Source: Globomyces pollinis-pini
Lineage: Eukaryota; Chytridiomycota; Chytridiomycetes; Rhizophydiales; Globomycetaceae
DNA length: 64,000 nucleotides
Direction of reading: 5' to 3'
NCBI GenBank assembly: GCA_025399215.1
Contig: MU621153.1
Location: forward strand, 1 to 64,000
Shown piece by piece: positions 34,863 through 45,779 of the stretch. Made by a program: the position numbers and the translations under genes. Each line of letters starts with the position of its first letter. Positions within the stretch are counted from its first letter, which is position 1. The notes below the pieces were generated by a model that made no database searches, had not been told where the DNA came from, and worked only from the letters and a program-made list of their open reading frames with translations.

Positions 34863-35126
34863 TTATTTATGAAAAAATCGATTGATTTGTTCTATATAAT
34901 GAATCCTTCCATTCTTTGATTCTTGATCTAATGGTGTTTTGATCATATAATGTAAAATTCCTATTTGACCTTTCATCCAATCTGTATACGATTCATTTGA
35001 AGTTTCATGATGTAATTCACAAGAGATTTTAGAACTTCTATTTTCTCGAATTGAGGAACTACTTTGATGGATTGAAGTTTGTGACACGGCGGATAAAGTT
35101 GGTTTTGTACTGTCTTTTGATTCCAT
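34863..35126 (-). CDS. Hypothetical 87-residue protein
   Basis: A Ser/Thr-rich N-terminal half is followed by a more ordered region, YTDWMKGQIGILHYMIKTPL ending YIEQINRFFHK. Amino-acid use in the second half (Trp, Tyr, Met, balanced charge) looks coding. No family recognised. It lies convergent to the 57-residue ORF and about 270 bp after the LCB2 stop, on the same strand as LCB2. Confidence 0.35.
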   Translation of the reverse strand: MESKDSTKPTLSAVSQTSIHQSSSSIRENRSSKISCELHHETSNESYTDWMKGQIGILHYMIKTPLDQESKNGRIHYIEQINRFFHK

Positions 35127-35395
35127 GATTTCTCTATTTTTTTCAAGGTTTATTGGTAATTAGTTGTGTTAGTTTATATCGTAACGTTTTTGATTTTATT
35201 GTCTGTGGATGTATAACAGTTATAAATGTGGAGATGTATAACAATTATAAAGACGCGATTTTCGTAATGACATTGTTTTGAACAATTTAAAAACAAATGA
35301 ACTATAGAATGATTTAAAATTTTTTATTTAAACAATTTTATAATTTTAATTTTTCTTTGATCATATTTCTATACAACACTTGATTGAATCTGGTT

Positions 35396-37145
35396 TCAAT
35401 TTCGTTTTGTTTTAGGTTTCATTTTTAACATGAGACGATCACCAACTTCTGATATTTGTCCAAGTGCCCATTCAAGGTCTTCCATTGTGTGAGCAGCACT
35501 GATACAGAAACGTACACGTGAGGTTATGATAGGTGTTGCAGGGAAACCAACGACGACAACAGCAATACCACGGTCCAACATTTCACGACTAAATGCGGGT
35601 ACTTTTGCTGGATTGACTAGAAGCAATGGTACAACTGGTGAATCATGACCGTAGATGAGAAAACCCATTCGACGTAATTCTGATGCAAAAAATCGATAAT
35701 TTCTTGCCAAAGTTTGAATACGAGTAACACCTTCCATTATTCCACCTTCTTCTCCCATTATGACCTTCATGGACGAATAAATTTGTTTTAAAACTGGTAC
35801 TGATACAGGTTCGGCATACAAATGTGAATGTGAATTCAACCGTAACAAATTGATTAATGTTTTATCACCGGCAATGTATCCTCCTGCAGCACCAAAAGAT
35901 TTTGTAAATGTTCCCATCAAAATATCAATCTCTCTAGGATTGATTCCATAATAATCACAAACACCTCTGCCATTTGGGCCTAACGCACCAACTGAATGTG
36001 CTTCATCAAGGTATATGTAGAACTTTAAACTTAGTATGTACTAACCTTACCTTATACTTTTTCTTGAGTTCCAAAAATTCAGGAAGTTTGCATAGATTAC
36101 CTTCCATGGAATACAATCCTGGATTTTGTTAATTATTTTATAATACCCTCTACCACTAATAATATTTTCTTCCATGGTCGTCGACTTCTAGGTTGTCCTT
36201 GTACAATGCATGTTTTCAAGAGTTTTTCCAAGTCAGCTGGATCATTATGTTTAAAAGATTTTATAGTTGCTCCAGACAGTCTTGATCCAAAGATCAATGA
36301 TGAATGATTCAGTTGGTCGGAAATAATGAGACATCCTTACTAATTAACGACATTGAATGAAATTACCTTCTGATACTATTGCAGGCAACATGGTTGAATT
36401 GGTTGCAAATCCCATTGAACAGATAATAGCATCTTCTTGACCCATAAATCGCGCAACCAACTCTTCAGTTTCATGATGTAAATCTAACGTGCCTATTTCA
36501 GATCTAGGGGAGCAACAACTGATTCCATATTCACGAATAGCCTTTTCGACATTGTCAGTACAAGAACCGTTATTTTCACCAAAACCCAAATAATTGTAAG
36601 ATGATAAATTGAGAACTTTTCTAGTTGATCCTGTAAACCTGACTATCAAATCTATCAAATTCTTACTTGAATGTTTTATTTTGATCATCCGAATATCTTT
36701 CCAAAATAGTAACAGTTCGACCAGGTACACCAGTAGTAGGGCGATTGAAACAATCACGTAGACGAATATAAAAATAACGTTCATAAATTTTAACTATAAT
36801 TGTTAATTGTCAAATCATACCAAATCCAGAAACGACTGGAGCATAACCATTTTTGACGACCAAGTTAGCCATTACTTCAGGTCGAAAGATATGATTTATA
36901 CAATCTTTGATTTTACCAATCACAAGGAAATTAAAATAGGATAAGTAAGTGGTAAGCAAAAAAAACAAGGGAATATCTTCATCACTATTAGCATTATTAC
37001 ATTCAGGTTTGACACGCAAGGAAGCAGGTTTTAAGATTTGACGCGACTCTCTATTTGATATTGAAGCAGGAGGAGGAACGTTTGATGTTTGATTGTATTT
37101 ATCTACATGATTTACATAAACATCGTTCCTTTGGGTTTGAATCAT
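35396..37145 (-). CDS. LCB2: Serine palmitoyltransferase subunit 2
   Basis: PLP-dependent alpha-oxoamine synthase catalytic subunit that condenses serine and palmitoyl-CoA, the first step of sphingolipid synthesis in the ER. It has an N-terminal membrane helix [20 protein letters not shown], then [19 protein letters not shown] and [19 protein letters not shown]. The catalytic domain follows: [49 protein letters not shown] and [16 protein letters not shown], whose Lys binds PLP. LCB1 lacks this Lys, so this is LCB2. Introns of 24-30 nt interrupt it, for instance after FGF at ~36809, at ~36650, at ~36345 and at ~36040. The protein ends KPKTKRN at 35396 and appears complete. Confidence 0.95.
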
Positions 37146-37508
37146 AATGGAACGGTAGGAACTCTTTTTGAAAAGTCAATTGAATAAAAAAGACACGTAA
37201 ATTGTGAGAAAAGAAACAATAGTTTATCATATGACAATGAAAAAACACATCAAGATCAGAGGAATAATAATAACAATCGAGCCAAGACCCTAACTTAATA
37301 GAATTGAGCGCGTAGGAATACAAGGATTTTTTTGAAACACAAGGAACATCATTGAATATCTATAAACACATACCATCATTGAATATCTATAAACACGTAC
37401 CATCATTCATTAACTCATTTATCAATGAACAATTGATAAGGCAGTGGGAGTGAAGGGTTATGGTAGGGTTACGAACGAATTTGAATTTCTCCAATTTTTT
37501 TATTTTTT
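37146..37508. other. Divergent intergenic region with a 27-bp tandem repeat
   Basis: Between LCB2 (minus) and MRPL35 (plus). The unit beginning catcattgaatatctataa occurs at about 37347 and 37374 (27-bp period) with a partial third start at ~37401. The repeat may be a duplicated regulatory site or slippage product. Confidence 0.6.
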
Positions 37509-39016
37509 ATGAAAATTCAACCGAAAAGAATTCAACAGATTGGAACGACATTCAATCGGATCCATTCAAATAATGCTGCAATTCAATCAATGAGGAATGC
37601 TGCAATTCAATCAAATTACTCGGATAATACCTACTCTTCATCTCAAAAAAGGTCTCTATGGATTGCTTCATCTCCTGATTCAATGGCCCTTCATGATGCT
37701 TATACTGCCGCTCAAGCTTTTGCAAAAGATTCAGAAAAATATTATAAATCTCATGCCGATTTCTACTCTTCTTCTGTAAAGTCTTTGGAATGGTCAAATG
37801 ATGATATAACGCTATTCAAAAATTTAGCTAAACGTCATTGCAAACCTTCTTTAATGAATCATGCTGAAAAGTTAAAGATATTCGATCATGCTCTACCAAA
37901 ACAGAACGCAATGGCCGCGAACGGCAACGTCATAATCAATTTTAATAATACAAATTGGTATTCCGCTCATGGACACCCAATTTCTCCTGAATTCACTACC
38001 AACAACCCACAAGTTACAATTCTTTCCGATTCGCCAAACACCACACATTTCTCATTGATGATGATTGATTTGGACAGACCACATCTACCCACTAATTCAT
38101 ACGAGCAATGGTGCCATTGGTTAATGTAATATCAAATTAACCTAATGTTATAGAACGGATATTCCAGTAAACAAGTCAACCGTAATCCCTTCACTACCCT
38201 CCCCATATCTTGATTCATCAGTTGAGTCAAAGTTACCTGGTAACGTTGTTTTTGATTATGTTCCTCCACATCCTACATTTTCAAACCCAAGTAAGATTGT
38301 GAATATTGTCTAATGTAAGAAAAACCGCATAGAATGTTGCTAGTGTGTTGGGAACAATCCACCGAAAAGTTGGATATAGACACAAGTTTATGGACATCTG
38401 AAGCGGAAAAACAAAGAGAGATCGAAATGAAGTCTTCAGCACCTAGTTTTAAAAAAATGTATGAAGGTCCTGGAGAATTGAAATTGAAAGTTCGAGAAAG
38501 AGGTTGTTTCTTACCATTAATGAAGTTCGAAAAGGATTTTAATTTAAAACTTCATTCTTTTGGTTTCTTTACAACCTCCTGGAACTTGGAATCATCAAAA
38601 ATTATGTCTGATCTTGGTATAGAACTATTCTCTAACCTTCAGGTGTACATGAACCAGTATTTGCAAAACTACAAGATGATAAAGTACCACAACTAATTAC
38701 TCAAATTTCAAATTCCACAAAGCTGGCTCAAACCTTACCAAGTGATATGAAGAATATTTCAAAATCCACCTATAACTTATTAAATAAAGGGATTGCCACT
38801 ATGAAACCTATCAACTACCTTCCTACAGAAAAAGATATCGAAGCATCAAAGATTTCAATCAAGAATCCTTACATACCTAAACAAAAGAATCAACGTTTGA
38901 CTATGTTGGGAGCTGTTGCTGTTGTGAAGAACAAAACCAACGATGTTGCTCATACTTTTGTTGGGGATGAAACTAAAGCATCCAAAGTTAGACGATTCCG
39001 GTATGAAAATGCTTAA
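37509..39016 (+). CDS. MRPL35: Mitochondrial large-subunit ribosomal protein mL38 (Mrpl35), PEBP fold
   Basis: The PEBP-type core shows NNPQVTILSDSPNTTHFSLM with MIDLDRPHLPTNSYEQWCHW, then VVFDYVPPHPTFSNPKKPHR, LHSFGFFTTSWN and GVHEPVFAKLQ, the segment order of phosphatidylethanolamine-binding proteins. A ~130-residue N-terminal extension with a basic, Ser/Asn-rich start and a C-terminal extension (SKSTYNLLNKGIATMKPINY ... RRFRYENA) are typical of mL38 in mitochondrial ribosomes rather than of free PEBPs. The N-terminus should be a mitochondrial presequence; it contains a small repeat of NAAIQS. Introns near 38127, 38292 and 38607 are 28-37 nt. An extra-ribosomal PEBP is the alternative, less likely because of the extensions. 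Confidence 0.82.
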
Positions 39017-39462
39017 TAAACATGTACGTCTTTATCATTTAAAAACCATCATTACAAGTCATGATTTCAGAAATAACCAACTTTTTTCCTTTTATTAAAA
39101 GGCTTTTAAGGATCATATATGATGTAAAGTAGTAATTGATATATATATACATGAACATTGAGATGAAAGGCATATAGAAAACTCTGTACAGTTGAGCTAG
39201 AACGCAGGAGGATGAAAACCGTATCGATGCCAAGACCATAATTTGAATATGTTGACATTGAGTGGAATCCCCAAATGGGATGCACTAGCTACATTTAAGT
39301 AAATGTAACGCATAGTGAAGAATGAATTGGTGGCTATTTAAACATTTGCCATTCATTATGCGACCAAGTTTCTTCAAAGGTTCTTTCAAAATACTGTACA
39401 GTTGACTATTATTCAGACTCAAAATTTCCAAATTATTAACGAATATGCACATTTTATTTAAA
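39017..39462. other. Convergent intergenic stretch, nothing recognised
   Basis: Between the ends of MRPL35 and the secreted-protein gene. A 66-codon minus-strand frame (39039-39239) has no recognisable feature. AT-rich, no repeats noted. Confidence 0.4.
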
Positions 39463-40749
39463 TTAAGCTAAAGCAGCGTTAAAAGTATCAGCAACATCAT
39501 TCATGGCTTGAAGTTTAGCGGCATCTACATCTTGGAATCCTTTCACTCCACTAGCATCAACAGCTTGAGCAGCAGCAGTACATTGAGCAGCACAAGCTTG
39601 GTTGACGGCTTGACAAATACGTTGAGTCACAATGGCTGGGTTCAAAGCTACTTGTTGACCATCCAATCCAAATCGGTTTTCACGTCCTTGGGTGATGACT
39701 TCAAGTTTTTTGGCATTACAGTTTCCACCGGCACCTGCTTGAGCTCCTGCATTTTGCTGACCTGCTTGAGCTCCTGCGTTTCCAGCAGCAGCTCCTGCAT
39801 TTTGTTGACCTGCATTCGCGTTATTGTTTTTTCCTCCTTGGTTTTGCTTCTTTCCTTTCTTGCCTTTCTTTCCTTTCTTTTGCTTCTTTTGTTTCTTTTG
39901 TTTCTTTTGACCTTTCTTTCCCTTGGCTTGTTTCCCTTTAGCACCCTTTCCTGCATTTTTAGCACCTGCATTACCAGCAGCGGCGGCATTTCCAGCGTTA
40001 CCAGCAGCTGCGGCATTTCCAGCATTACCAGCAGCAGCACCTCCCGCAACTCCTTTGTTGACAAACTTCAATCCATTGGTAAAGTCTGGAGCTAATCCAT
40101 TTCGACAAGTCTCTGCTCCTTTCAATGCATCAGGAGCACGACATTTCTTTCCATCACAGCATGAAGATCCACATTCAGCATCTTGAGTACATGGACCAGT
40201 GATATTAATTGGACCACATGGAAGTGTATCAAAGATAGCAAAAGCTGCTCCAGCAGTTTTACTATCTTTACGATCTTTAGCACAGTTGGTGGTATCTACT
40301 GCTGCACCATTACCCACCGCAGCACCAGCATTGGCACCTTGATTATTGGCTTGTTTACCAGCATTACCACCGTTGGCCTGCTTACCGGCATTACCACCAT
40401 TGGCTTGCTTTCCAGCATTACCAGCATTCGCACCGGCATTACCAGCATTGGCACCAGCACCACCAGGAGCTTTAGCAGACTGGATAAAAAAGGTCCCTTT
40501 ACCAGTATTACGAGCTTCAAAATCAATAGTCAACCCATTTTGACAAAATTCAGCATCCGATTGAAAAGCTTGAGGATTTCGACATTTCAAATTATTACCA
40601 CAACATCCAGTTTGACATTCCGCATCTTGAGTACACGGACCAGTAGTAAATTGATTTCCACGCGATTGAGCTTGAATGACATCTTGGGTCACTCCTTGTG
40701 AATATACATTTGGTACGGCTAATAATAAACAAGTGATAAATTTAAACAT
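39463..40749 (-). CDS. Secreted Cys-module protein with Gly/Ala/Asn linkers and a polylysine block
   Basis: The signal peptide is MFKFITCLLLAVPNVYS; I choose the ATG at 40749 because it starts exactly there, although an in-frame ATG lies 20 codons upstream. There are two copies of a Cys module, TGPCTQDAECQTGCCGNNLK and TGPCTQDAECGSSCCDGKKC, each followed by NGL-x-x-DF, and a third Cys unit at the C-terminus (RICQAVNQACAAQCTAA). The modules resemble fungal small secreted proteins annotated as biotrophy-associated or effector-like. Linkers are repeats such as GNAGKQANG and GNAAAAGNAG. A stretch of ~45 residues made mostly of Lys, Gly and Gln (39830-39950) is strongly basic. The gene is intronless, and third-position use in the repeats is GC-richer than in neighbours. 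Likely cell-wall or matrix located, perhaps binding acidic polymers through the Lys block; this is inference. Confidence 0.82.
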   Translation of the reverse strand: MFKFITCLLLAVPNVYSQGVTQDVIQAQSRGNQFTTGPCTQDAECQTGCCGNNLKCRNPQAFQSDAEFCQNGLTIDFEARNTGKGTFFIQSAKAPGGAGANAGNAGANAGNAGKQANGGNAGKQANGGNAGKQANNQGANAGAAVGNGAAVDTTNCAKDRKDSKTAGAAFAIFDTLPCGPINITGPCTQDAECGSSCCDGKKCRAPDALKGAETCRNGLAPDFTNGLKFVNKGVAGGAAAGNAGNAAAAGNAGNAAAAGNAGAKNAGKGAKGKQAKGKKGQKKQKKQKKQKKGKKGKKGKKQNQGGKNNNANAGQQNAGAAAGNAGAQAGQQNAGAQAGAGGNCNAKKLEVITQGRENRFGLDGQQVALNPAIVTQRICQAVNQACAAQCTAAAQAVDASGVKGFQDVDAAKLQAMNDVADTFNAALA

Positions 40750-41140
40750 TTTTTTTTGGGGATTGGTGGTGAAGAATGGTTTGGTTTTATACTCGTGTGA
40801 TGATATCATTGCTTTTAAGGGAGGCTGGGGCTCAAAATGATTTGGTTTTGACTTTCGCGTTACTCCACCAAAATGTGTTTCAATTGTTTTGAATTCTAGT
40901 GTCGTAATTCAAGAGTTGAATTCAATGTCCCAATCTTGGTTTGAACAGGTGGAAATTGCGATGTTTATTGAATTAGAATCGTAACCGGATTGGTGGGTGG
41001 ACAGTGTAATTGCTTTTTTGGTTGGCTGGGTTGTTTCGAGACAATGAGCCAAAACCCTGTGCAATTAACCAACGAGAAATATCAAAAAAGTGAAATAAAG
41101 CATTAATGATGTATATAAAAAAAAAAATCTATTGATAGGA
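40750..41140. other. Intergenic stretch upstream of the secreted-protein gene
   Basis: It holds the secreted-protein promoter (both flanking genes are on minus) and the 3' end of the ABC transporter. A weak tandem alternation of gtttcaattgttttgaattc-like sequence is present. No gene seen. Confidence 0.4.
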
Positions 41141-44100
41141 TCATTTGAAATTAAGTCTAAGGACAATGAACGCGATAACTCGATACAAAAGTGTGACGGT
41201 CACTCCCAACACCAAAAATAGTGTAACCGAATCAACATGAAAATCCATTAATCCAGAAGTGGTGTTTAGAATATCAATCACACTTGTTCCATTTTGATAA
41301 AAACATTGGTTTGAAAGTTTTTCGATATCAGTACATGTGAATTGACTGGAAGATGAAAATTCATTCATGGTTATGACTCGAGCAAGATATGGAACTGGTG
41401 AAAGTTGGTTAAATATATCAAGAACCATTGGGATACTAGTGGACATGATACCAGTCATGAGAACGACAATTCCAAGGACGGAATTGGTAAGTGCTAAGGA
41501 GAAACCGCTATGATTGGCGATAGCACAAAAGATAAGTCCCACACTTTCACCAAAGTTTAGTAAGCAAAAGGTTGTGATGGTTGAACAGAAAAGTGAAAAG
41601 AGAGTGGTATTCATACCAACAACCCAAAACGCAAGGATGTTAAATAAAATAGATGATATGATTTCCATTGGGATTTCAATGATGATATACGATAAGAAAA
41701 ACGACCAAAGAGAATAGATTCGATCATGATGTTCATGAATCAATGTTTTCTTTTCATTTGGAAACAAGGCCACACAATTCAAAACACCAACAAACATTAC
41801 AGCAAATGTTTGTTGAAGGGCACCCAATCGATTTTGAACGCCGGCCTGATCAGTTCCAATTCTAGTATAGAAAAGAACTTGGATGATACCTAACGCAACC
41901 ACTTGTAAAATTCGAGTACATAACAATGTCGGTTTTCTTCGCAAGTTCAAGAAGGAACGATGTGTAAGAATTGGACATGAAATCATCAACGGTTGTGGTA
42001 ATCTCTCCATAAACAATACTGGTTTACCAACTCTAACTGGTTCGATTGTAATCACATCTTCGAATTCATCATGATCAGTTGTTCCACTAACAACGGACGA
42101 TGTATCTAAATCACTTAATGATTGTGCAGAACTGGTCGAAAGGGTACTGTCTTCATCAGAATCATTGCTTCGTTGTCGTGGTCGTGGCATACATAAAAAC
42201 TTCAACATCCTCATTTCTTCTTCATTTGTTTCCAAATTACCATTTTCATCAAGGCAAGTCATGATTTTTAACGGGCTAGAGCTTTGAACTTCATTGGAAT
42301 GGCCAGCTTCCAAATTATCAAGCTTATTCAAAGTCCAATTTAAGATTAAATTATCCAATGCTGATTTTGTTTTTGATTCAGATTGTGAAGTTCGATAATC
42401 AATTGAAGTAATGTCCAATATAAAATCAGCTGGATTACAAAACTTTGGTTTCCAAAATCCTTGAGAATTAAAGTAAGGTTCAATGAGTTTTGTTGGTCCA
42501 TTATACGCTACTCGGCCACCCTTACACAGTAACAGTACGGAATCAAACATACGATAGATGTCATGGCGAGGTTGATGAATACTACAAATAACAGTTCGAC
42601 CACTTTTGGCAATGTCCTTGAGTGTATCCATAATTTGCAATGAAGTGAATGCATCCAAACCAGAAGTAGGTTCATCAATAATTAAGACATTTGGATCAGA
42701 CAATAGTTGAATTCCAATACTTAAACGTCGTCTCTCACCTCCTGATAAACCTTTAGTGTGTTCATCTCCCACCAGAGTGTTTGCACACGATTTTAAACCA
42801 AGTGTTCTTAACATCTCCTCCACTGTTGCCATCTTCCGATGATGAGCCATGTCTTTTGGTAAGCGTAACACCGCAGCAAATCGTAATGTTTCTCTGGCAG
42901 TTAAACTTGATAACAATTGATCATCATTCTGTTGCACATATCCGCAAATTGATGCTATCTTGGCACCATCGGATTCAACAATGTTATTAAATGCTACACT
43001 ACCAATTTGTACACAAGATGTGTTAAAATCTGTATGAAGTTTTCGGCCGCAAAGTACATTCAACAATGTTGATTTTCCTAACGGTTAGTAAAGTAGTATT
43101 ACCTGTTCCAGATCCCCCCATGATGATAGACAGTGCACGCGGTTTAAATTCAGCATTAATGTTTTGTAATAGTTGTTTGGAGGTTGTGGTAGTATTTCCA
43201 GGCCAAATGGAACGGGTGACTAATTCCAAACTCAAATCAGTCAAAGTGACGGTGATACGTTTCTTGATTCTTCTAGATAAGCTTTTGGAATCAATTGGAT
43301 CCATAGAATCCTTCAGGATGTGTTTAGTAGAGGAAGTCATTCCAAAGGAAATTTTGGGCAATTTCGGTATCAGCAATAATGCAACGACAGATACAATATT
43401 GAAGAAACAAAAAATGGCAACCATTGACAAGATTGGAGAAGAATATTCATTGATGGCTATTCCGAGACTGTTCAACGTATTATTACCTAGACATGCTGAA
43501 GGTTGTTCACGACAAGCATAAGTATTATCTGAGAATTCATTTGAAGTCAATAACCGATATTGAAACCTAAAAAGAATGAACACAATGAGTACTTTACGTT
43601 GTAAATGAAACATTATTGAGCCATTTAATGTATGAAGGTAAACTATCCAGTTGGATCAAGTAACCTGTGGAAAGCATGAAAAAGGAGAAAAGAGCGTTAG
43701 CAACTAAACTCGCAGTTGAATAATTACGAATGATTGATACAGTTGCTTGGGCATATGAAATGATTATCAAATGTGTGAGAATATTTCCAACCATGAACCG
43801 AGTAAAATGAATTGCAAAATCATCCGTTCTGAAACCAATCATGAAATACTAAAATAAATAATCAAATCAATTACAGTCATTATAGAATAGAGAGCTGGAA
43901 ATAAAATATTGTAGGGGAGTTGTGAGATGTATTGTGACAATAGATAGGGGACAACACCAAATAAATTATCAGATCGTTCACGATCATAAATTTGCATATC
44001 ATTGACAATTTTGAAAACAAAACAAGAGAGCATCAAGTATGGTTGCGAAGTGGATAACACATATAAAGCACTTTTTCGACTAAGGACACCACTTAAATCA

Positions 44101-45476
44101 TCTTTTAACTACATGTTAATTTAATGATAGTTTTGTACTTGGAAGAATATTAAACTGATGAATAAAGACACACATATAACTTCAAGTAACAGTCCCCCTT
44201 GTTGTAATCGATCTCTTGTAAGATTTTTCCAATTTCGTTTGATTAAAATAATAGTTTGAGTTAATTGAGATACGGTGCGTTTTGGCCTAATTATTTAATA
44301 TTTTACTAAATTACGTTGTAAAGTTGTCCATTTCATCAATCTTTAGAACCACAACATTTGACGAGTCTTGCGGAGGATTTCTGATAGCCATTGGTTGAGA
44401 GGTTGAAATACTTTGGGAAAGATTTGCCTGATGAGTAATAACAGGCTGGAAAGACTCACAAGATTTGTTTCCATTGCTATTGACAGGGTATTCGTAGTTT
44501 AAAAACTCTTTGGACTTTATCTTTTTCTTCCAATATTTGGTTAGTGTATGAACTTTTTTCAAAGTCTGAGTTTCTAGTTCTTTGCTTCGATCATCTACCG
44601 AAACCAAATCAATCAAATGATCAGCTGGATTCACATCTTCGGGACAAGGAAACTCAATTTCCTTTAAATAATTGAATAAAGTATCACCACTTTGGCCTGA
44701 ATAGATTAATTGACCTTTAGCCAATAAAACAAGAGAATCAAAGAGTTGAAAAATGTCATATCGAGGTTGGTGAATTGTTATAAATATACTTCGACCTTTC
44801 TGTGTCAACTGTTTTAAGGTTTTAATCAAGTTATATGAAGTGAATGCATCCAAACCAGTAGTTGGTTCATCCAAGAATAAAATGGAAGGATTTGCCAAAA
44901 GTTGACAACCAATAGAGACTCTACGTTTCTCACCACCCGAAATTCCTTTTCGTTCATGGTCTCCAATAAGCGTATCAGCACAATCCTTTAATCCCAACTC
45001 GGCGATGACCGATTCTACCGCATTTTGTTTATCTGATTGTGACATTGAGGTTGATAGTTTTAATTGAGCAGCATAGTGTAAACATTCACGTACAGTTAAA
45101 AAAGGCATTAAATAGTCTACAATAAGAAATATATAGGATACCATTTTGTCTAACAAAAGCGGTATGATTATTTAGGATATCCTTGTTTGATGGGGAGTGA
45201 TTAAATGTAATAGAACCATTTGTTGGGATATCGTGACCAGTGAGTAATTGCAATAGAGTAGTTTTACCAGAACCAGAAGGACCCTAAAAGTGAGTAAGGT
45301 AGAGTGTATACCATTATTGCCACCATTTGACCATGAGTAGTATTGAAAGTAATATTTGACAAGTAGGAAGAGTGTAATGATTTTACTTTTAAATGAATTG
45401 GAATTACATCATTGAAATTCATTAGTAAAGTCAATAGTGTTGAATCCTTTTCTAGTTTCGGCTGATTTAAGGACAC
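41141..45476 (-). CDS. Full-size ABCG transporter (NBD-TMD-NBD-TMD)
   Basis: One gene with two reverse-order ABC halves. NBD1 has Walker A GPSGSGKTT (split by a 28-nt intron just before it), signature ISGGEKRRVSIG, Walker B SILFLDEPTTGLDAFTS and the switch HQPRYDIFQL. TMD1 covers ~43590-44310. NBD2 has Walker A GGSGTGKST, restored by a 25-nt intron at ~43077-43101, signature LSGGERRRLSIG and Walker B VLIIDEPTSGLDAFTS. TMD2 covers ~41160-42000, ending RVIAFIVLRLNFK. The canonical residues of both ATP sites are present, unlike many PDR-type pumps with one degenerate site. It resembles the S. cerevisiae YOL075C/white-like group. The substrate is unknown; such proteins move lipids, sterols or drugs. 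It is divergent from the DEAD-box gene. Confidence 0.94.
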
Positions 45477-45779
45477 GATTGGGACGGTGGCATGTTTACC
45501 GCAATGACGAATTTTGATTGGATTCTTTATTTTTGTTTTATTTTTTTTTTTACCGTATTTTTGTACTTTGTTTTTAGCTGTTCTTTTTTGTTTTGTTTTT
45601 TATTACCGTATTTTTTGTACATTGTTTTTCCCACTTTCCTTGTTTTGTAGTATCTGGACTAGAGTATGGTTTTATTGTAAATAACAAGTTTATTGAAGTG
45701 TTAATAACACAACCCAAGTTTTAGTTTCAATAACTATCATAATGAGTTACTTTTGTATTTTTTTTTTTTTTTTAAATTG
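45477..45779. promoter_or_regulatory. T-rich divergent promoter region with a repeated motif
   Basis: About 300 bp between the ABCG transporter and the helicase. It has long T runs and two copies of a ~25-bp motif (taccgtattttttgtac followed by TTG and T5) at 45551-45575 and 45604-45629. The T-rich strand leads into the helicase start. It may be a nucleosome-depleted promoter; no factor can be named. Confidence 0.5.

Noticed and set aside
39039..39239. 66-codon minus-strand ORF between convergent genes
   Set aside because: Composition typical of random AT-rich DNA; no homology recognised.
39508..40701. Long Ser/Thr- and Ala/Pro-rich frames antisense to or overlapping the secreted-protein gene
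   Set aside because: They arise from the repeat composition of the Gly/Ala/Asn/Lys linkers. The minus-strand frame has a signal peptide and conserved Cys modules; the others have none.
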